64,000 bases of DNA from Armigeres subalbatus (Eukaryota > Arthropoda > Insecta > Diptera > Culicidae): NCBI RefSeq assembly GCF_024139115.2, contig NW_026943327.1:620001-684000 (forward strand), read 5' to 3'. Positions within the stretch are counted from its first letter, which is position 1. The number at the start of each line of letters is the position of its first letter. A program made the translations under genes and the position numbers. The notes beneath the pieces were generated by a model, which was given only the letters and a program-made list of their open reading frames with translations, was not told the DNA's origin and did no database searches. Positions 31,170 to 42,801 of the stretch are shown here, in pieces.

Positions 31170-34110
31170 GTTTGTAGGTAGTCTACGAACTCCATACATT
31201 CAAGGTCTGTTGATTAACCTTCGTATTAGAGGCAGACATTGAAGAATGAACAAGTTGTGTGACCCCTACTTGGTATATGTTTATATTCCAAGTAGTTCTT
31301 GATGTTGTCACTGATGCCAGGTAGTCTACGAACACCATAGATTCAAGGCCTGGGGATCAACCTACATAATGGAGGCAGTTATTGAAAAATAAACAAGTTG
31401 TGTGACACCTCCATGGTATATGTTAGTATTCCAAGTAGCTCTTGTTGTTGTCGTGGGCTCCAGGTAGTCTACAAGCTCCATAGAGTCAAGGTATGTTGAT
31501 CAACCTCCGCAATGGAGGCAGCTATTGGAGAATAAACAAGTTGTGTGACCCCTTCTAGGTATATGTTTGTATTCCAAGTAGTTCTTGTTGTTGTCATTAG
31601 TGCCAGGTAGTCGACGAACTCCATAGAGTCAAGGCCAGTGGATCAATCTCCGTAATGGAGGCAGTTATTGAAAAATAAACAAGTTGTGTGACCCCTAGTT
31701 AGTATATGTTTGTATTTCAAGTAGTTCTTGTTGTTGTCGTGGGCTTCAGGTAGTCAACAAGCTCCATAGATTCAAGGTATGTTGATCAACCTCCGCAATG
31801 GAGGCAGCTATTGGAGAATAAACAAGTTGTGTGACCCCTTCTAGGTATATGTTTGTATTTCGAGTAGTTCTTGATGTTGTCACTGATGCCAGGTAGTCTA
31901 CGAAATCCATAGATTCAAGGCCTGGGGATCAACCTACGTAATGGAGGCAGTTATTGAAAAATAAACAAGTTGTGTGAACCCTTCTTGGTATATGTTTGTA
32001 TTGCAAGTAGTTCTTGTCGTTGTCGTGGGCTCCAGGTGTCTACGAACTCCATAGAGTTAAGGTCTATAGATCAACCTCCGTAATGGAGGCAGATATTGGA
32101 GAATAAACAAGTTGTGTGACCCCTTCTTGGTATATGTTTGTATTCCGAGTAGTTCTTGTTGTGGTCGTGGGCTCCAGGTAGTGTACGAACTCCATAGAGT
32201 CAAGGTTTGTAGATCAACCTCCGAAATGGAGGCAGCTGTTGGAGAATGAACAAGTTGTGTGACCCTTTCTTGGTATATAATTGTATTCCAAGTAATTTTT
32301 GTTGTGGTCGTGGGCTCCGGGTAGTCTACGAACTCCATACATTCAAGGTCTGTAGATCAACCTCCGTAATGGAGGCAGCTGTTTGAGAATAAACAAGTTG
32401 TTTGACCCCTTTTTGGTATATGTTTGTACTCCAAGTAGTTTTTGTTGTTGTCATTGGTGCCAGGTAGTCTACGAACTCCATAGAGTTAAAGCCTGTGGAT
32501 CAACCTCCGTAATGGAGGCAGTTATTGAAAAATGAACAAGTTATGTGACCCCTTATTGGTATATGTTTGTATTCCAAGTAGTTCTTGGTGTTGTCGTGGG
32601 CTCCAGGTAGTCTACGTACTCCATAGAGTCAAGGTATGTAGATCAACCTCCGTAATGGAGGCAGCTATTGAAGAATAAACAAGTTGTTTGACCCCTTTTC
32701 AGTATATGTTTGTACTCCAAGTAGTTTTTGTTGTTGTCATTAGTGCCAGGTAGCCTACGAACTCCATAGAGACAAGGCCTGTGGATCAACCTCCGTAATG
32801 GAGGCAGTTATTGAAAAATAAACAAGTTGTGTGACCCCTTATTGGTATATGTTTGTACTCCAAGTAGTTCTTGTTTTTGTCATTGGTGCCAGGTAGTCTA
32901 CGAACTTCATTGAGTCAAGGCCTGTGGATCAACCTCCGTAACGGAGGCAGTTATTAATTGTTATTTATTGAAAAATAAACAAGTTGTGTAACCCCTTCTT
33001 GGTAAATGTTAGTATTCCAAGTAGTTCTTGTTGTTGTCGTGGGCTCCAGGTAGTCTTCAAACTCCATAGAGTCAAGGTCTGTGGATCACCTTCCGAAACG
33101 GAGGCAGTTATTGAAGAATAAACAAATTGTGTGACTTCTTCTTGATATATGTTTGTATTTCGAGTAGTTCTTGTTGTCGTCATGATTTCCAGGTAGTCTA
33201 CTCCATAGAATCAAGGTCGGTGGATCAACCTCTTTAATGGAGGCAGTTATTTGAAAACAAATAAGTTGTGTGGCCCCTTCTTGGTATATGTTTGTCTTTA
33301 AAGTAGTTCTTTTTGTTGTCATGGGCTCCGTAATGGACGTAGTTATTGAGCATTAAACACTTTTTGTGACCCCTCCTTGGTACAGTAATATCCCGATTTT
33401 TTCAATCCTAGTAAATTTTGGGGGGATGAAATAGAAAAAGGCAAAATACGTGAAAGGAACCCGTAATTTCTTGTCGAACAGGCTTACAAAATTCTTGACA
33501 GATTCTCTGTAATGATCCATACTAAACCACAGACGGTGAAAGTTATTTCATGAAATTAATTGTTGTTTTCGGTATTATTTGAAAACAATACAAACGACAA
33601 AAAAATTAAAAACTTTTGTGGCGATAAAATCGGGTCGAAAACGTGGTAAAATCGGGGTCCATAAAATCAGGGTAGACAAAGTCAGAGAATGACAAAATCG
33701 GGTAAATACTGTATATGTTCGCATTCCATGTGGTGCATGTTATTGTCATAGGTTCGAAGTAATCTACAAAATTCGTAGAGTTAGGGCCTGCTGATTAACC
33801 TCCGTGATGAAGCCATTTATCAAAAAATAACAAGCTGTGCAACCTCATCTGAGTGAATGTATGCATTCCAAGTAGCTTTTGTTGTTTCCATGGAACTATG
33901 TATGAACTCGATACAGTTATGATTTGCAGATTAACCCCGAACGGGAGGCTGTTGGTATATGTTTGCATTCCAAATAGTTCAAGTTGTTGTCATTAGCTCT
34001 AGGCAGCTTTTGACAAGGTGTGCAACCTCATTTTGATATATTCGCGTTCCAAGTAGTTCTTGTTGTCATGCGTTCCAGGTAGTATACTAACTTCATTCAT
34101 ATCACGTACG
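31170..34110 (+). repeat. 143-bp satellite array
   Basis: Monomers start with GTAGTCTACGAACTCCATAG at 31177, 31321, 31464, 31607 and so on, a period of 143-144. Conserved internal blocks are GATCAACCTCCGTAATGGAG, AATAAACAAGTTGTGTGACC and CCAAGTAGTTCTTGTTGTTG. About 15 good copies run to 33360. A pogo-like MITE (33383-33711) interrupts, and degenerate copies continue to about 34110. The CCTCCGTAATGGAGG block is itself a small palindrome. Minus-strand frames open only because of the repeat. Confidence 0.9.
33383..33711. mobile_element. pogo-like MITE inside the 143-bp satellite
   Basis: TA at 33381-33382 and 33712-33713 flanks ends CAGTAATATCCCGATTTTTT and, inverted, CAGTATTTACCCGATTTTGT. Several AAAATCGGG repeats lie inside the right end. 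Non-coding, 329 bp. Confidence 0.85.
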
Positions 34111-34629
34111 AAACTGTTTATTTCTTGGAAATGCAAAATGTGAATACATTGGAACGAGATAACTTCACGATAAAAACGTAAAGAAAAAACGGCGCTATAT
34201 TAGATCATGTACCGTGTTATTATAGATATTCGTGTAAGCCTAGAAGCCTTACTCCATAAATTTCTAGGATGGCCATTAGCATATGCCATGAACGCATTTT
34301 ATTCTATGGACCACAAAGGAAAAGTACCACATTTAAAATAGGTTGATATATCTCTGGTTAAGCATGTAGATTCTAACGTCTTACTGCCGGGTTTTCCTGG
34401 ATGACCATGGAAATTTGAAATAACGCATTCTATTCTACGTACCATAAAGGGCATGTTCAACTTTTCAAACAGGCCAAAAAATCTCTAGTTAAGCGTGCAG
34501 GCCTTTTCCAGGGTTTTCTTGGATGACCATCAATCTATGCAATGGACGCTTTTTATTCTGTATACCACAAAGAGCATTTACCATTTTTTAAACAAGCCAA
34601 AAGATCTCTGATTACGCGTGTGAATCTAA

Positions 34630-34875
34630 AAGGCCCTCCCCAGGTCTAAAAGGCCCTCCCCATGTTATCTCTCCCCAGGCCATCTGCGAGTTGTGGCGCC
34701 TGCCTAGAATGTGGTGGGGTTTGACAGTGGGCCCTGTTAAACCTCTATAAAAAGCTGCATGAATCCGCAAGTAGACTCCGCCAAAGCGACCGTGTGCCGC
34801 TCAAAGCGCACAAGCCCAAGTCCTGGAGTTAGGTGGGACGCTAAACAGCCCTGACACGACGACCCTCTGACGAGA
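34630..34875. mobile_element. Unidentified GC-richer retroelement fragment inside the satellite
   Basis: It starts with a duplicated TCTAAAAGGCCCTCCCCA and continues with non-satellite sequence (GAGTTGTGGCGCCTGCCTAG, GACACGACGACCCTCTGACG) up to the SINE at 34876. It is probably part of the insertion that brought in the SINE, or a host for it. The family is unknown. Confidence 0.4.
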
Positions 34876-35097
34876 CAGGACTTCCACAGTTATTAACTGC
34901 GAGGTTTCTAAGCCAAGTTACCATTTTTGCATTCGTATATCAATGAGGCTAACAGATGATTCTTTTATGCCCAGGGAAGTCGAGACAATTTCCAATCCGA
35001 AAACTGCGTAGACCAGCACCGGGAATCGAACCCAGCCACCCTCAGCATGGTCTTACTTTGTAGCCGCGCGTCTTACCGCACGGCTAAGGAGGGCCCC
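34876..35097 (-). mobile_element. Feilai SINE, 3'-truncated
   Basis: On the minus strand it begins GGGGCCCTCCTTAGCCGTGC, with ACGCGCGGCTACAAAGTAAG and TGGGTTCGATTCCCGGTGC. It runs to GTTAATAACTGTGGAAGT. The AGAAG tail is missing. It is very close to the copy at 27380-27658 and keeps the head that copy lacks. Confidence 0.85.
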
Positions 35098-37664
35098 TAC
35101 CACAAAGGGCTTGTACCACTTGTTGAGCAATCCGAAAGATCTCTGGTTACGCGTGTAGATCTAAAGACATATTTCCAAATTTTCTTGGATGACCATGAAT
35201 CTATGCAATGGACGCATTCTATTCTATGTACCATAAATGAGTTGTACCACTTTTGAAACAAGCCGAAAGAGCTCTGGTTACGCGTGTAGCTCTTAAGGCC
35301 TATTCCAGGGTTTTCTTAGATGACCATGAACCTATGCAATGGACGCATTCCATTCTATGTACCACAAAGGGGTTGTATCACTTTCTACACAAGACGAAAG
35401 ATCTCTGGTTACGCGTGTAGATCTTAAGTCCTTTTCAGAGTTTCCTTGGATCACCGTGAACCTATGCAATGGACGCATTCTATTCTATGTACCACAAAGG
35501 GGTTGTACCACTTTTGAAACAAGCCTAAAGATCTCTGGTTATGCGTGTAGATCTTAAGGCCTTTTCCAAAGTTTTCTTGGATGACCATGAACATATGCAA
35601 TGGTTGCATTCTATCCAATGTATCACAAGACAAAGGTCCAAGCTCCAGGAGGTTCCACATGTACCACAAAGGAGTTGTACCACTGTTGAAACAAGTCGGA
35701 AGATCTCTTTTTACGCGTGTAGATCTTAAAGTCTATTCCAGAGTTTTTATGGGAGACTATGAACCTATGCAATGGACGTATTCTGTTCTATGTGCCACAA
35801 AGGGGTTGTACCACTTTTAAAACAAGCCGAAAGAGCTCTGGTTACGCGTGTAGATCTTAAGACGCATTTCAGAGTTTTCTTGGATCACTATGAACCTATG
35901 CAATGGACGCATTCTGTTATTTGTACTACAAAGAGGTTGTACCACTTTTGAAACAAGTCGAAAGATATCTGGTTACGCGTGTAGATCTTAAGGCGTATTC
36001 CAAAGTTTTCTTGGGTGACTATGAACCTATGCAATAGACGCATTCTATTCTATGTGCCACAAAGGGGTTATACCAATTTTAAAACAAGCCGAAAGAGCTC
36101 TGGTTACACGTGTAGATCTAAAGGTCTATTCCAGAGTTTTCTTGGATCACCATGAACCTATGCAATGGACGCATTCCATTCTATGTACCACAAAGGGGTT
36201 GTACCACTTTTGAAACAAGTCGAAAGATCTCTGGTTACGCGTGTAGATCTCAAGGCCTATTCCAAAGTTTTCTTGGGTGACTATGAACCTATGCAATGGA
36301 CGCATTCTATTCTATGTGCCACAAAGGGGTTGTATCAATTTTGGAACAAGCCGAAAGAGCTCTGGTTACGCGTGTAGATCTTAAGGTCTATTCCAGGGTT
36401 TTCTTGGATGATCTTGAACCTATGCATTGGACGCATTCTATTATTTGTACCACAAAGGGGTTGTACCACTTTTGAAACAAGTCGAAAGATCTCTGGTTAC
36501 GCGTGTAGATCTCAAGGCCTATTCCAAAGTTTTCTTGGATCACCGTGAACCTATGCAATGGACGCATTCTATTCTATGTACCACAAAGGAGTTGTACCAC
36601 TTTTGAAACAAGCCGAAAGATCTCTGGTTACGCGTGTAGATCTTAAGGCCTATTCCAGGGTTTTCTTGGATGATCTTGAACCTATGCATTGGACGCATTC
36701 TATTATTTGTACCACAAAGGGGTTGTACCACTTTTGAAACAAGTCGAAAGGTCTCTGGCTACGCGTGTAGATCTTAAGGCGTATTCCAAAGTTTTCTTGG
36801 ATGACTATGAACCTATGCAATTGACGCATTCTATTCTATGTGCCACAAAGGGGTTCTACCAATTTTGAAACAAGCCGAAAGAGCTCTGGTTACTCGTGTA
36901 GATCTTAAGGCCTTTTCCAGGGTTTTCTTGGATGACCATGAACCTATGCAATGCACGCATTTTATTCTATGTGCCACAAAGGGGTTGTACCACTTTTGAA
37001 ACAAGCCGAAAGATCTCTGGTTACGCGTGTAGATCTTAAGGCCTATTCCAGAGTTTTCTTGGATCACCGTGAACCTATGCAATGGACGCATTCTATTCTA
37101 TGTACCACAAAGGGGTTGTACCACTTTTGAAACAAGCCGAAAGAGCTCTGGTTACGCGTGTAGCTCTTAAGGCCTATTCCAGGGTTTTCTTGGATGACTA
37201 TGAACCTATGCAATGGACGCATTCCATTCTATGTACCACAAAGGGGTTGTACCACTTTCTACACAAGACGAACGGTCTCTGGTTACGCGTGTAGATCTTA
37301 AGGCCTATTCCAGAGTTTTCTTGGATAACCGCGAATCTATGCAATGGACGCATTCTATTCTATGTACCATAAAGGAGTTGTACCTCTTTTGAAACAAGCC
37401 GAAAGAGATCTGGTTACGCGTGTAGCTCTTAAGGCCTATTCCAGGGTTTTCTTGAATGACCATGAACCTATGCAATGGACGCATTCCATTCTATGTACCA
37501 CAAAGGGGTTGTACCACTTTCTACACAAGACGAAAGATCTCTGGTTACGCGTGTAGATTTTAAGGCCTTTTCCAGAGTATTCTTGGATGACCATGAACAT
37601 ATGCAATGGTTGCATTCTATCCAATGTATCACAAAACAAAGGTCCAAGCTCCAGGAGGTTCTCG

Positions 37665-38095
37665 AAAAACTTTAAAGCCTTGAAAATGATAATGAACGTC
37701 TTACTATGCGTCATCAAGGATCTTTACCACTTATGACTTCTTGATTTCTTGGCGTACTAAGAACATCTTAAGGCCTCAGCACTCAAACAATGGGACGACC
37801 ATGATAACGAAAACAATTTGGACGACCCTAATACCGAAATAGGTAAAAGACACATCTTAAGACTAAAAGTGTGTTAAATATCAAACTTTGCTTACCTTAA
37901 AGATTGCAAACTTTTTTTACGCTCCAAATTCCAAATAGCGCTCCCTCCTTTTACGCTCAAAATTACAAATAACGCTCTCTCTTTTTACGCCCTAAATTCG
38001 AAATAACGGTTCCCCTTTTTACGCTCTAATTCAATTTACGCTCCCCCGTTTTGGGCGCAAAAAGAGGTTTTGCAGTACTAGATTTAAAATGGTCC
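37665..38095. repeat. Break in the satellite with a 34-bp-type tandem repeat
   Basis: About 37905-38055 holds four degenerate units of the form TTTTTACGCTCYAAATTC followed by RAAATAACGCTCC. The rest (37665-37900) is unassigned. The satellite resumes at about 38100. Confidence 0.55.
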
Positions 38096-38099
38096 GATA

Positions 38100-38480
38100 A
38101 ATCTTAAAGTGACGGGTGTAGATCTTAAGGACTAACTCCAGGGTTTTTTTTTGAATTATCCAGAATCTCTTACAATGGCTCATTCTATTCTAACCATCCA
38201 AAAGGACATGTGCCATAATTCAAACAGTGAAACTGAACTTTTGTTACGCGTGTAGATCAGAGGACCTAACTCCAGGGATTTCTTGGGTGACCGAAAACCT
38301 CTGCCGTTGACTTATTCTATTCTTCACATCCAAAAGGGCATGTACCACATTTAAAACAGTCCGATTGATCTTTAGTTACGCTTGTAGATCTGAGGAGCTA
38401 ACTCCATGGATTTCTTGGATGACCGAGAACCTCTGCCGTTGACTTATAATATTCTACATCTACACATCCAAAAGGATTTA
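38100..38480 (+). repeat. 131-bp satellite, diverged right block
   Basis: About three monomers (GCGTGTAGATCAGAGGACCT, CCAGGGATTTCTTGGGTGAC, ATGTACCACATTTAAAACAG) are clearly related to the main array but diverged. They resemble the inverted left block at 30780-31165. Confidence 0.75.
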
Positions 38481-38519
38481 TTGAATGCCCAAAAATCTAT
38501 GCTGAAAAAAACTCTATTC

Positions 38520-39030
38520 TGAGTTGTCTCCACACTATTTACTTCTCTCCCTTCGCATCTATTCTTGCTTTTTTTTCTCTATTCTTCAATTTCACTCCTT
38601 GTACCTTGCACCTCTCACGTCTCGTTTCTCACTTCTCACATCCCATTTATCAATTGTCATATTCCTCTTCATGCTTTTTTACTCATTTCTCACACAAAGT
38701 ATCTCGCTTACTACTTCTCCCCTTCTACTACTTTCTTCTCGCTTTTCACTGATCACATCTTATTTCGCACTTTTTACTGCTTGCCTTTCGCTTCTCACTT
38801 TTTCTTGCTTCTCCCACCTCACTCCTCAGTTTTCATATCCCAAATCCAGCTTACAATTCACGATTGATTATAAAACTATTTAGGGCTTTTTAGTCGAATT
38901 CTGAATTCCTACTTCTCACTTGTTGTTTCTCACTTCTCACTTCTCATCACTCATAACTTCTTACTCATCACTTTTCACTTTTATTTTATCACTTTTCAAT
39001 TTTTACTTTTTTACTTTTTAATTGATAATA
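38520..39030. repeat. Pyrimidine-rich tract with TTCTCAC units
   Basis: The plus strand is strongly T/C-rich with many TTCTCAC and CTTCTCA steps. Long overlapping frames (38524-38883 and 38565-38867) encode only S, F, L and T-rich peptides and are by-products of composition. Confidence 0.7.
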
Positions 39031-39756
39031 TTTCAAAAATAAATTATTATCGGCACACGCCCTTCTCAAACTATGACATCCATAGTCAAGCACATTAGAT
39101 GGGCGCGTTTTATCCTCCATGCAGAGATTTTAATAAAATGTGAGTTTTTCTATGAAAATGTAGTAAAGTTAACTTTTAGTAACTTGGCACAATCTTTACT
39201 AATTTGTTTTTCCAGACATGTGCAAAGATTATTGAAAAAGTGTCTAGTGGAAAATCCTTAAGGGAACGGAAGCTTAAATTTTATCAAAAAGCGGAAAAAA
39301 ACAAATTTATTTTTAAAAATTTCATTTTAAATGTCTTGACTATTATTTTTAGTTTGTTGATCTTAAAACATGTTTAGGCGCCAGCTGCCATCGGTTTTGT
39401 AACTTAATTTAGCCTATTAACCCAGAAAATGCAATGGCTCGTATTAGCTGACTGGCGCATTTTAAACCTAGTTCCCCTAATGCTTTCGAGCTGTTCAGCT
39501 TATTAAACGTTGTGACAGTTGATTTGTTCTAATATTTGAACTTAATTTAACGCACACTATGCATGATTTGTTCTGTGCGGGGATTTACCTCTGCGCGTTA
39601 TTTCCACGTAGCCATCCAAATTTTTCTTCTTCTTCTCTTTGCTGTGCAGATACAAGCTATAGCTGTTAAGAAAATTATTTTGAGCTTTTTAGTGGAATGT
39701 CTTCACTTGTCACTTGAATTCAATGGGATTGTACAAACTCGTCCTATGACAAGTGA
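39031..39756. other. Unassigned stretch
   Basis: No gene recognised. The end of a possible MITE (GCGCATTTTAAACC...TTCCCCTAA near 39450-39480) resembles 30338 inverted. ACAAGCTATAGCT at 39650 resembles the ends of the foldback that follows. Confidence 0.35.
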
Positions 39757-40109
39757 AGCTATAGCTATTAGACTGTTCCCCCCATCAGTCTGACTGAGGC
39801 TAGCAATTGTACAAAAAACCCTAAAATTCATAAAAAGCATGAAATGCCTTGCTGCGTGATTTTATTTCTCAGCTCAAAATTCTTCACGCCGATTCACGCC
39901 GCCGCCGCCGCCGCCGAACATTGCTTACGGCGTGACGCCGCCGCCGCCGCCGGTGTAAAAATGGCCTTACGCCGCCGCCGTTCACAAATACTTCGGCGCA
40001 CAGGTCTACTCGAGGGGCGTATGATGCTTTTTATGAATTTTAGAGTTTTTTGTACAATTGCTAGCTATATTCAGACTGATGGGGTGAACATCCTAATAAC
40101 TATAGCTTG
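39757..40109. mobile_element. Foldback MITE with a GCC-repeat core
   Basis: Arms of about 80 bp (starting AGCTATAGCTATTAGA; inner CCCCATCAGTCTGA, GCTAGCAATTGTACAAAAAA, AAATTCATAAAAAGCAT) enclose a core with three GCC runs at about 39899-39916, 39936-39952 and 39969-39980. The core stands out in AT-rich surroundings. Non-coding; the plus-strand frame through it is incidental. Confidence 0.7.
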
Positions 40110-40267
40110 TATCTCCATAGCAAACGTTCACATTACATCCTCCACTAGGACATTGCCGCATCACAGCACATAAGCTCATTGGAAAGGACTTCGGATATAA
40201 ATCCAGAAATTCTTTTGGAAAATTCCTCAAGTTATTCCTCAGAAAATTCGAAAAAGGAATTCTAATA

Positions 40268-40482
40268 GGGGAACGGTTCGGCACTTCATCTTATAGCTCC
40301 TATTTCCATCCCATTAAAAACAAAGCAATGAAAAGGTTTTCGATTTGTTTCTTATTTTTGTGATTTTCTACACCAGTGAGCACTCGTGTTAGCAAAACGA
40401 AGCGACGAGATTGGTGCTGTATTTCTTTGATTTGCGATGAGATGAATATATGTTCATATGATGGAAAACGGAACAGTTCCCC
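40268..40482 (+). mobile_element. MITE family C, copy 3
   Basis: TA at 40266-40267 and 40483-40484 flanks ends GGGGAACGGTTC and, inverted, GGGGAACTGTTCC. The interior matches 25323-25711 once the nested MITE there is ignored. Comparison with 29670-29690 shows it inserted into repeat D. Confidence 0.8.
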
Positions 40483-41104
40483 TAATTAATTTAGAATTTC
40501 CCCAATGAATTCCTTCAGAACATCATCGAAGAATTCCTTTGAAAATTTATTTGGGAATTTCTTCGGAAATTCATCACGAAATTTCTCCAAAAGTCCCTTC
40601 ATGAATTTTCTTAGAAATCACGTCAGGGATTGCGGCTTCTTTTGGGAATTGGGAATTCGAAAACTTTTCTGGGAATTCTTTTAAAAGTTCACTTAAGAAT
40701 TCCTTCGAAAATATCCATGGAAAATCTTCCAAAAATGTCTATAGGAATATCTACGGACACTGGTTTAGGAATACAATCGGAAATCCCTCTAGGAGAAAAT
40801 TTGATTTAGGAATTTTTGTTCAGAAACTTCTTCAGGAATTTCTAAAAATAGTTCTACCAGTAATCCCTCAAAGATTTTCTTCGGAAACTCTAGGAAGATA
40901 TTTTTGGTATTCTTTCGAAATTTCCCTCTGGAACTCATTTAGAACTTTCTCCAGGAATTTTTCCCAAATTTCCTATATGAATTCCTTCGGACATTCCTCG
41001 GGAAATTCCTTTAGGTTAGATCTATTCATGTTTTCAAAATGTATCAAAAATTCGACTGGTCAGGCCAGAATCAAGATTCTTATGCTAGAATAAACCTCCT
41101 GTTA

Positions 41105-42085
41105 AAAATTCAGCTAGTTCAGATAAAATATCGAGGTGACTCAAGTCGATATAATGTTTTGGGCTATTTTCATTATTGAAAAAAAATAGCAATAAATATA
41201 AACGTCGAAAATCATTACAACAACCTCTAAACAGAATCTTTTGGTGTGCTCTACAAGTCTTGTGAACATTGCGATTCGTTCCATTCTGACCATGTTAAAG
41301 TGATTTTAAAGCTTGCATAAAAATACCGTTTCCCTTAAAAGTGGTTATTCAAAAAAAACTTGAATTTAATACAAATCACTGCTAATTTATTATATTTCTA
41401 TTCCTCTTTTTCCCCCGGACATTTGAGTAATTTGATTGCTAATGTGGGATTTACCGTTAAATTCTTAAAAATCAGAACTTAACATTTGTCATAAATTTAC
41501 ACATTAGAATTTCTGCAAACTAGTTATTCGAACAAAGAAGCATTGATTTCACTAGTTACTTTGATATACCCTATGGTAGAAGCATACAGACATATACATG
41601 CAAAAAAAAGCGTTCCCGAATTCGTAAACCAGCAAAAATACACCGTGATTTAATTCACGGATTCGGGAACACCAGTCACGTTTTCCAGAACGTTCCAGAA
41701 AACGTGAGTGTGTTCCCGAATCCGTGTTTGTTGTTCACGAAAAAAATACACCGTGAACTTGTTAGTTCACGAATTCATGAACACTTTTTTTTTACGTGTA
41801 GTGCAATGAATTTAATTTGGAAGTCGTTCGTTGTAAGCAACAAATTTCATCAGAAACCAATGCTTCTTCGTTCGAATAACTTGTTTAAAGGAATCCTAAC
41901 GTGTAAATTTATGTCAAATGGTCAGTTTCTGATTTTAAGGATCAAAACACACCAAAAGCTTCCGTTTAAAGGTTGTTGCGATGATTTTCGACGTTTATAT
42001 TTCTCGCTAGATTTTTTAGCTCAAAAACACTGAATTGATTTGAGCTACCTTAACATTTTATCCGAATTAGCTGTCTACTGTAGAA
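41105..42085. mobile_element. 1-kb foldback element inside repeat D copy 2
   Basis: The left arm (for example CAGCTAGTTCAGATAAAATA at 41110, AAATATAAACGTCGAAAATC, ATAAATTTACACATTAG, GTTATTCGAACAAAGAAGC) pairs with the right arm 41815-42085. The left arm has about 120 bp extra (41260-41440). Foldback MITE B (41598-41799) occupies the centre. Non-coding. Confidence 0.7.
41598..41799. mobile_element. Foldback MITE B, copy 2
   Basis: Same family as 4451-4649 in the opposite orientation. Landmarks are AAAAGCGTTCCCGAATTCGT, AAAATACACCGTGA, CCAGTCACGTTTTCCAGAAC and GTTCACGAATTCATGAAC. It lies in the loop of the larger foldback. Confidence 0.75.
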
Positions 42086-42801
42086 CTTCGAAAATTTTCT
42101 TTTTAAATTCCTTTAAAAATTCTTTTGGGAGTCTCTTCAAAAATTCTTTTGGGAAATCTTCGTTGTGTTTTTTTTTAATTGAAAATAAGTTATACTCAAA
42201 TACCTTTGAAAAAACACTCAAATACCTTTGGAAAGCCTTTCGAAAATGTATTCAAAAATTCATTCAAATAAGAATTTGTTCCGGAATTATTCCTGCAGGA
42301 ATTCTGTATTTTTCACTAAAGGAATTTCCCAATGACTCCCTGGAGGAAGTTCCGAAGGCATTTCTGAAAAAATAGAAGTCCTTTTCGGAGGGTTTTCTGA
42401 AGGAATCCCGACTCAATTCTAGAAGGAATAACCGAAAGAGAACCTGAAAAGATTTTCGAACAGAATTTAAAAAATGTCTGAAGGAGTATCCGAAGGAATT
42501 CTGAAAGAAACTTACGAAGTAACTTTTAATAAATTTCCCAAACAAATAGCTATTGAAAATAAATAAAAAATCCTATATTTCTCGGACAGTAGTAAAACAA
42601 ACTCAGATTTGGTTATAGAATCAAGACTACATGACAAGAAAAACTAGCAAAATATCGAGATTGTGGATATTCGGATATTCTTCTTCCTTAGGAATTTACT
42701 GCAGGAGTTCCTTCGAAAATTTCTACAGTTTTTTTTTTCGTAAATTCCTTAAATAATTTCCTAGAAAATATATTCAGGAATTAATTCGGTAAGTCATCAA
42801 G

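Larger units (their letters stand above)
34230..37660 (+). repeat. 131-bp satellite array, main block
   Basis: Monomers contain TCTGGTTACGCGTGTAGATC, TTCCAGGGTTTTCTTGGATG, ACCTATGCAATGGACGCATT and GTACCACAAAGGGGTTGTAC. GCGTGTAG recurs every 131 bp (for example 35149, 35280, 35411). Copies from about 35100 to 37600 are very alike and those at the left edge are more diverged. A variant monomer with TCCAAGCTCCAGGAGGTT appears at 35638 and 37643. The open frames of about 70 codons repeat with the monomer and shift frame because 131 is not a multiple of three. Confidence 0.9.
40137..42790 (-). repeat. Dispersed repeat D, copy 2, interrupted
   Basis: Inverted relative to the copy at 28140-29785. 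Matching parts are 42660-42090 and 41020-40137. They are separated by a 1-kb foldback (41105-42085) and interrupted by MITE family C at 40268-40482. GGAATTCC-like sequence continues to the right (42680-42790 and 43219-43470) around a retroposon insertion. Confidence 0.75.

Noticed and set aside
35047..37675. Many ~70-codon frames with MDAFHSMYHKGVVPL-like starts
   Set aside because: They recur with the 131-bp monomer and change frame from unit to unit. This is satellite, not a gene family.
38524..38883. 119-codon frame rich in S, L and F, resembling a membrane protein
   Set aside because: The plus strand here is a pyrimidine tract of TTCTCAC-like steps, so hydrophobic residues follow from composition. 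Two frames overlap.
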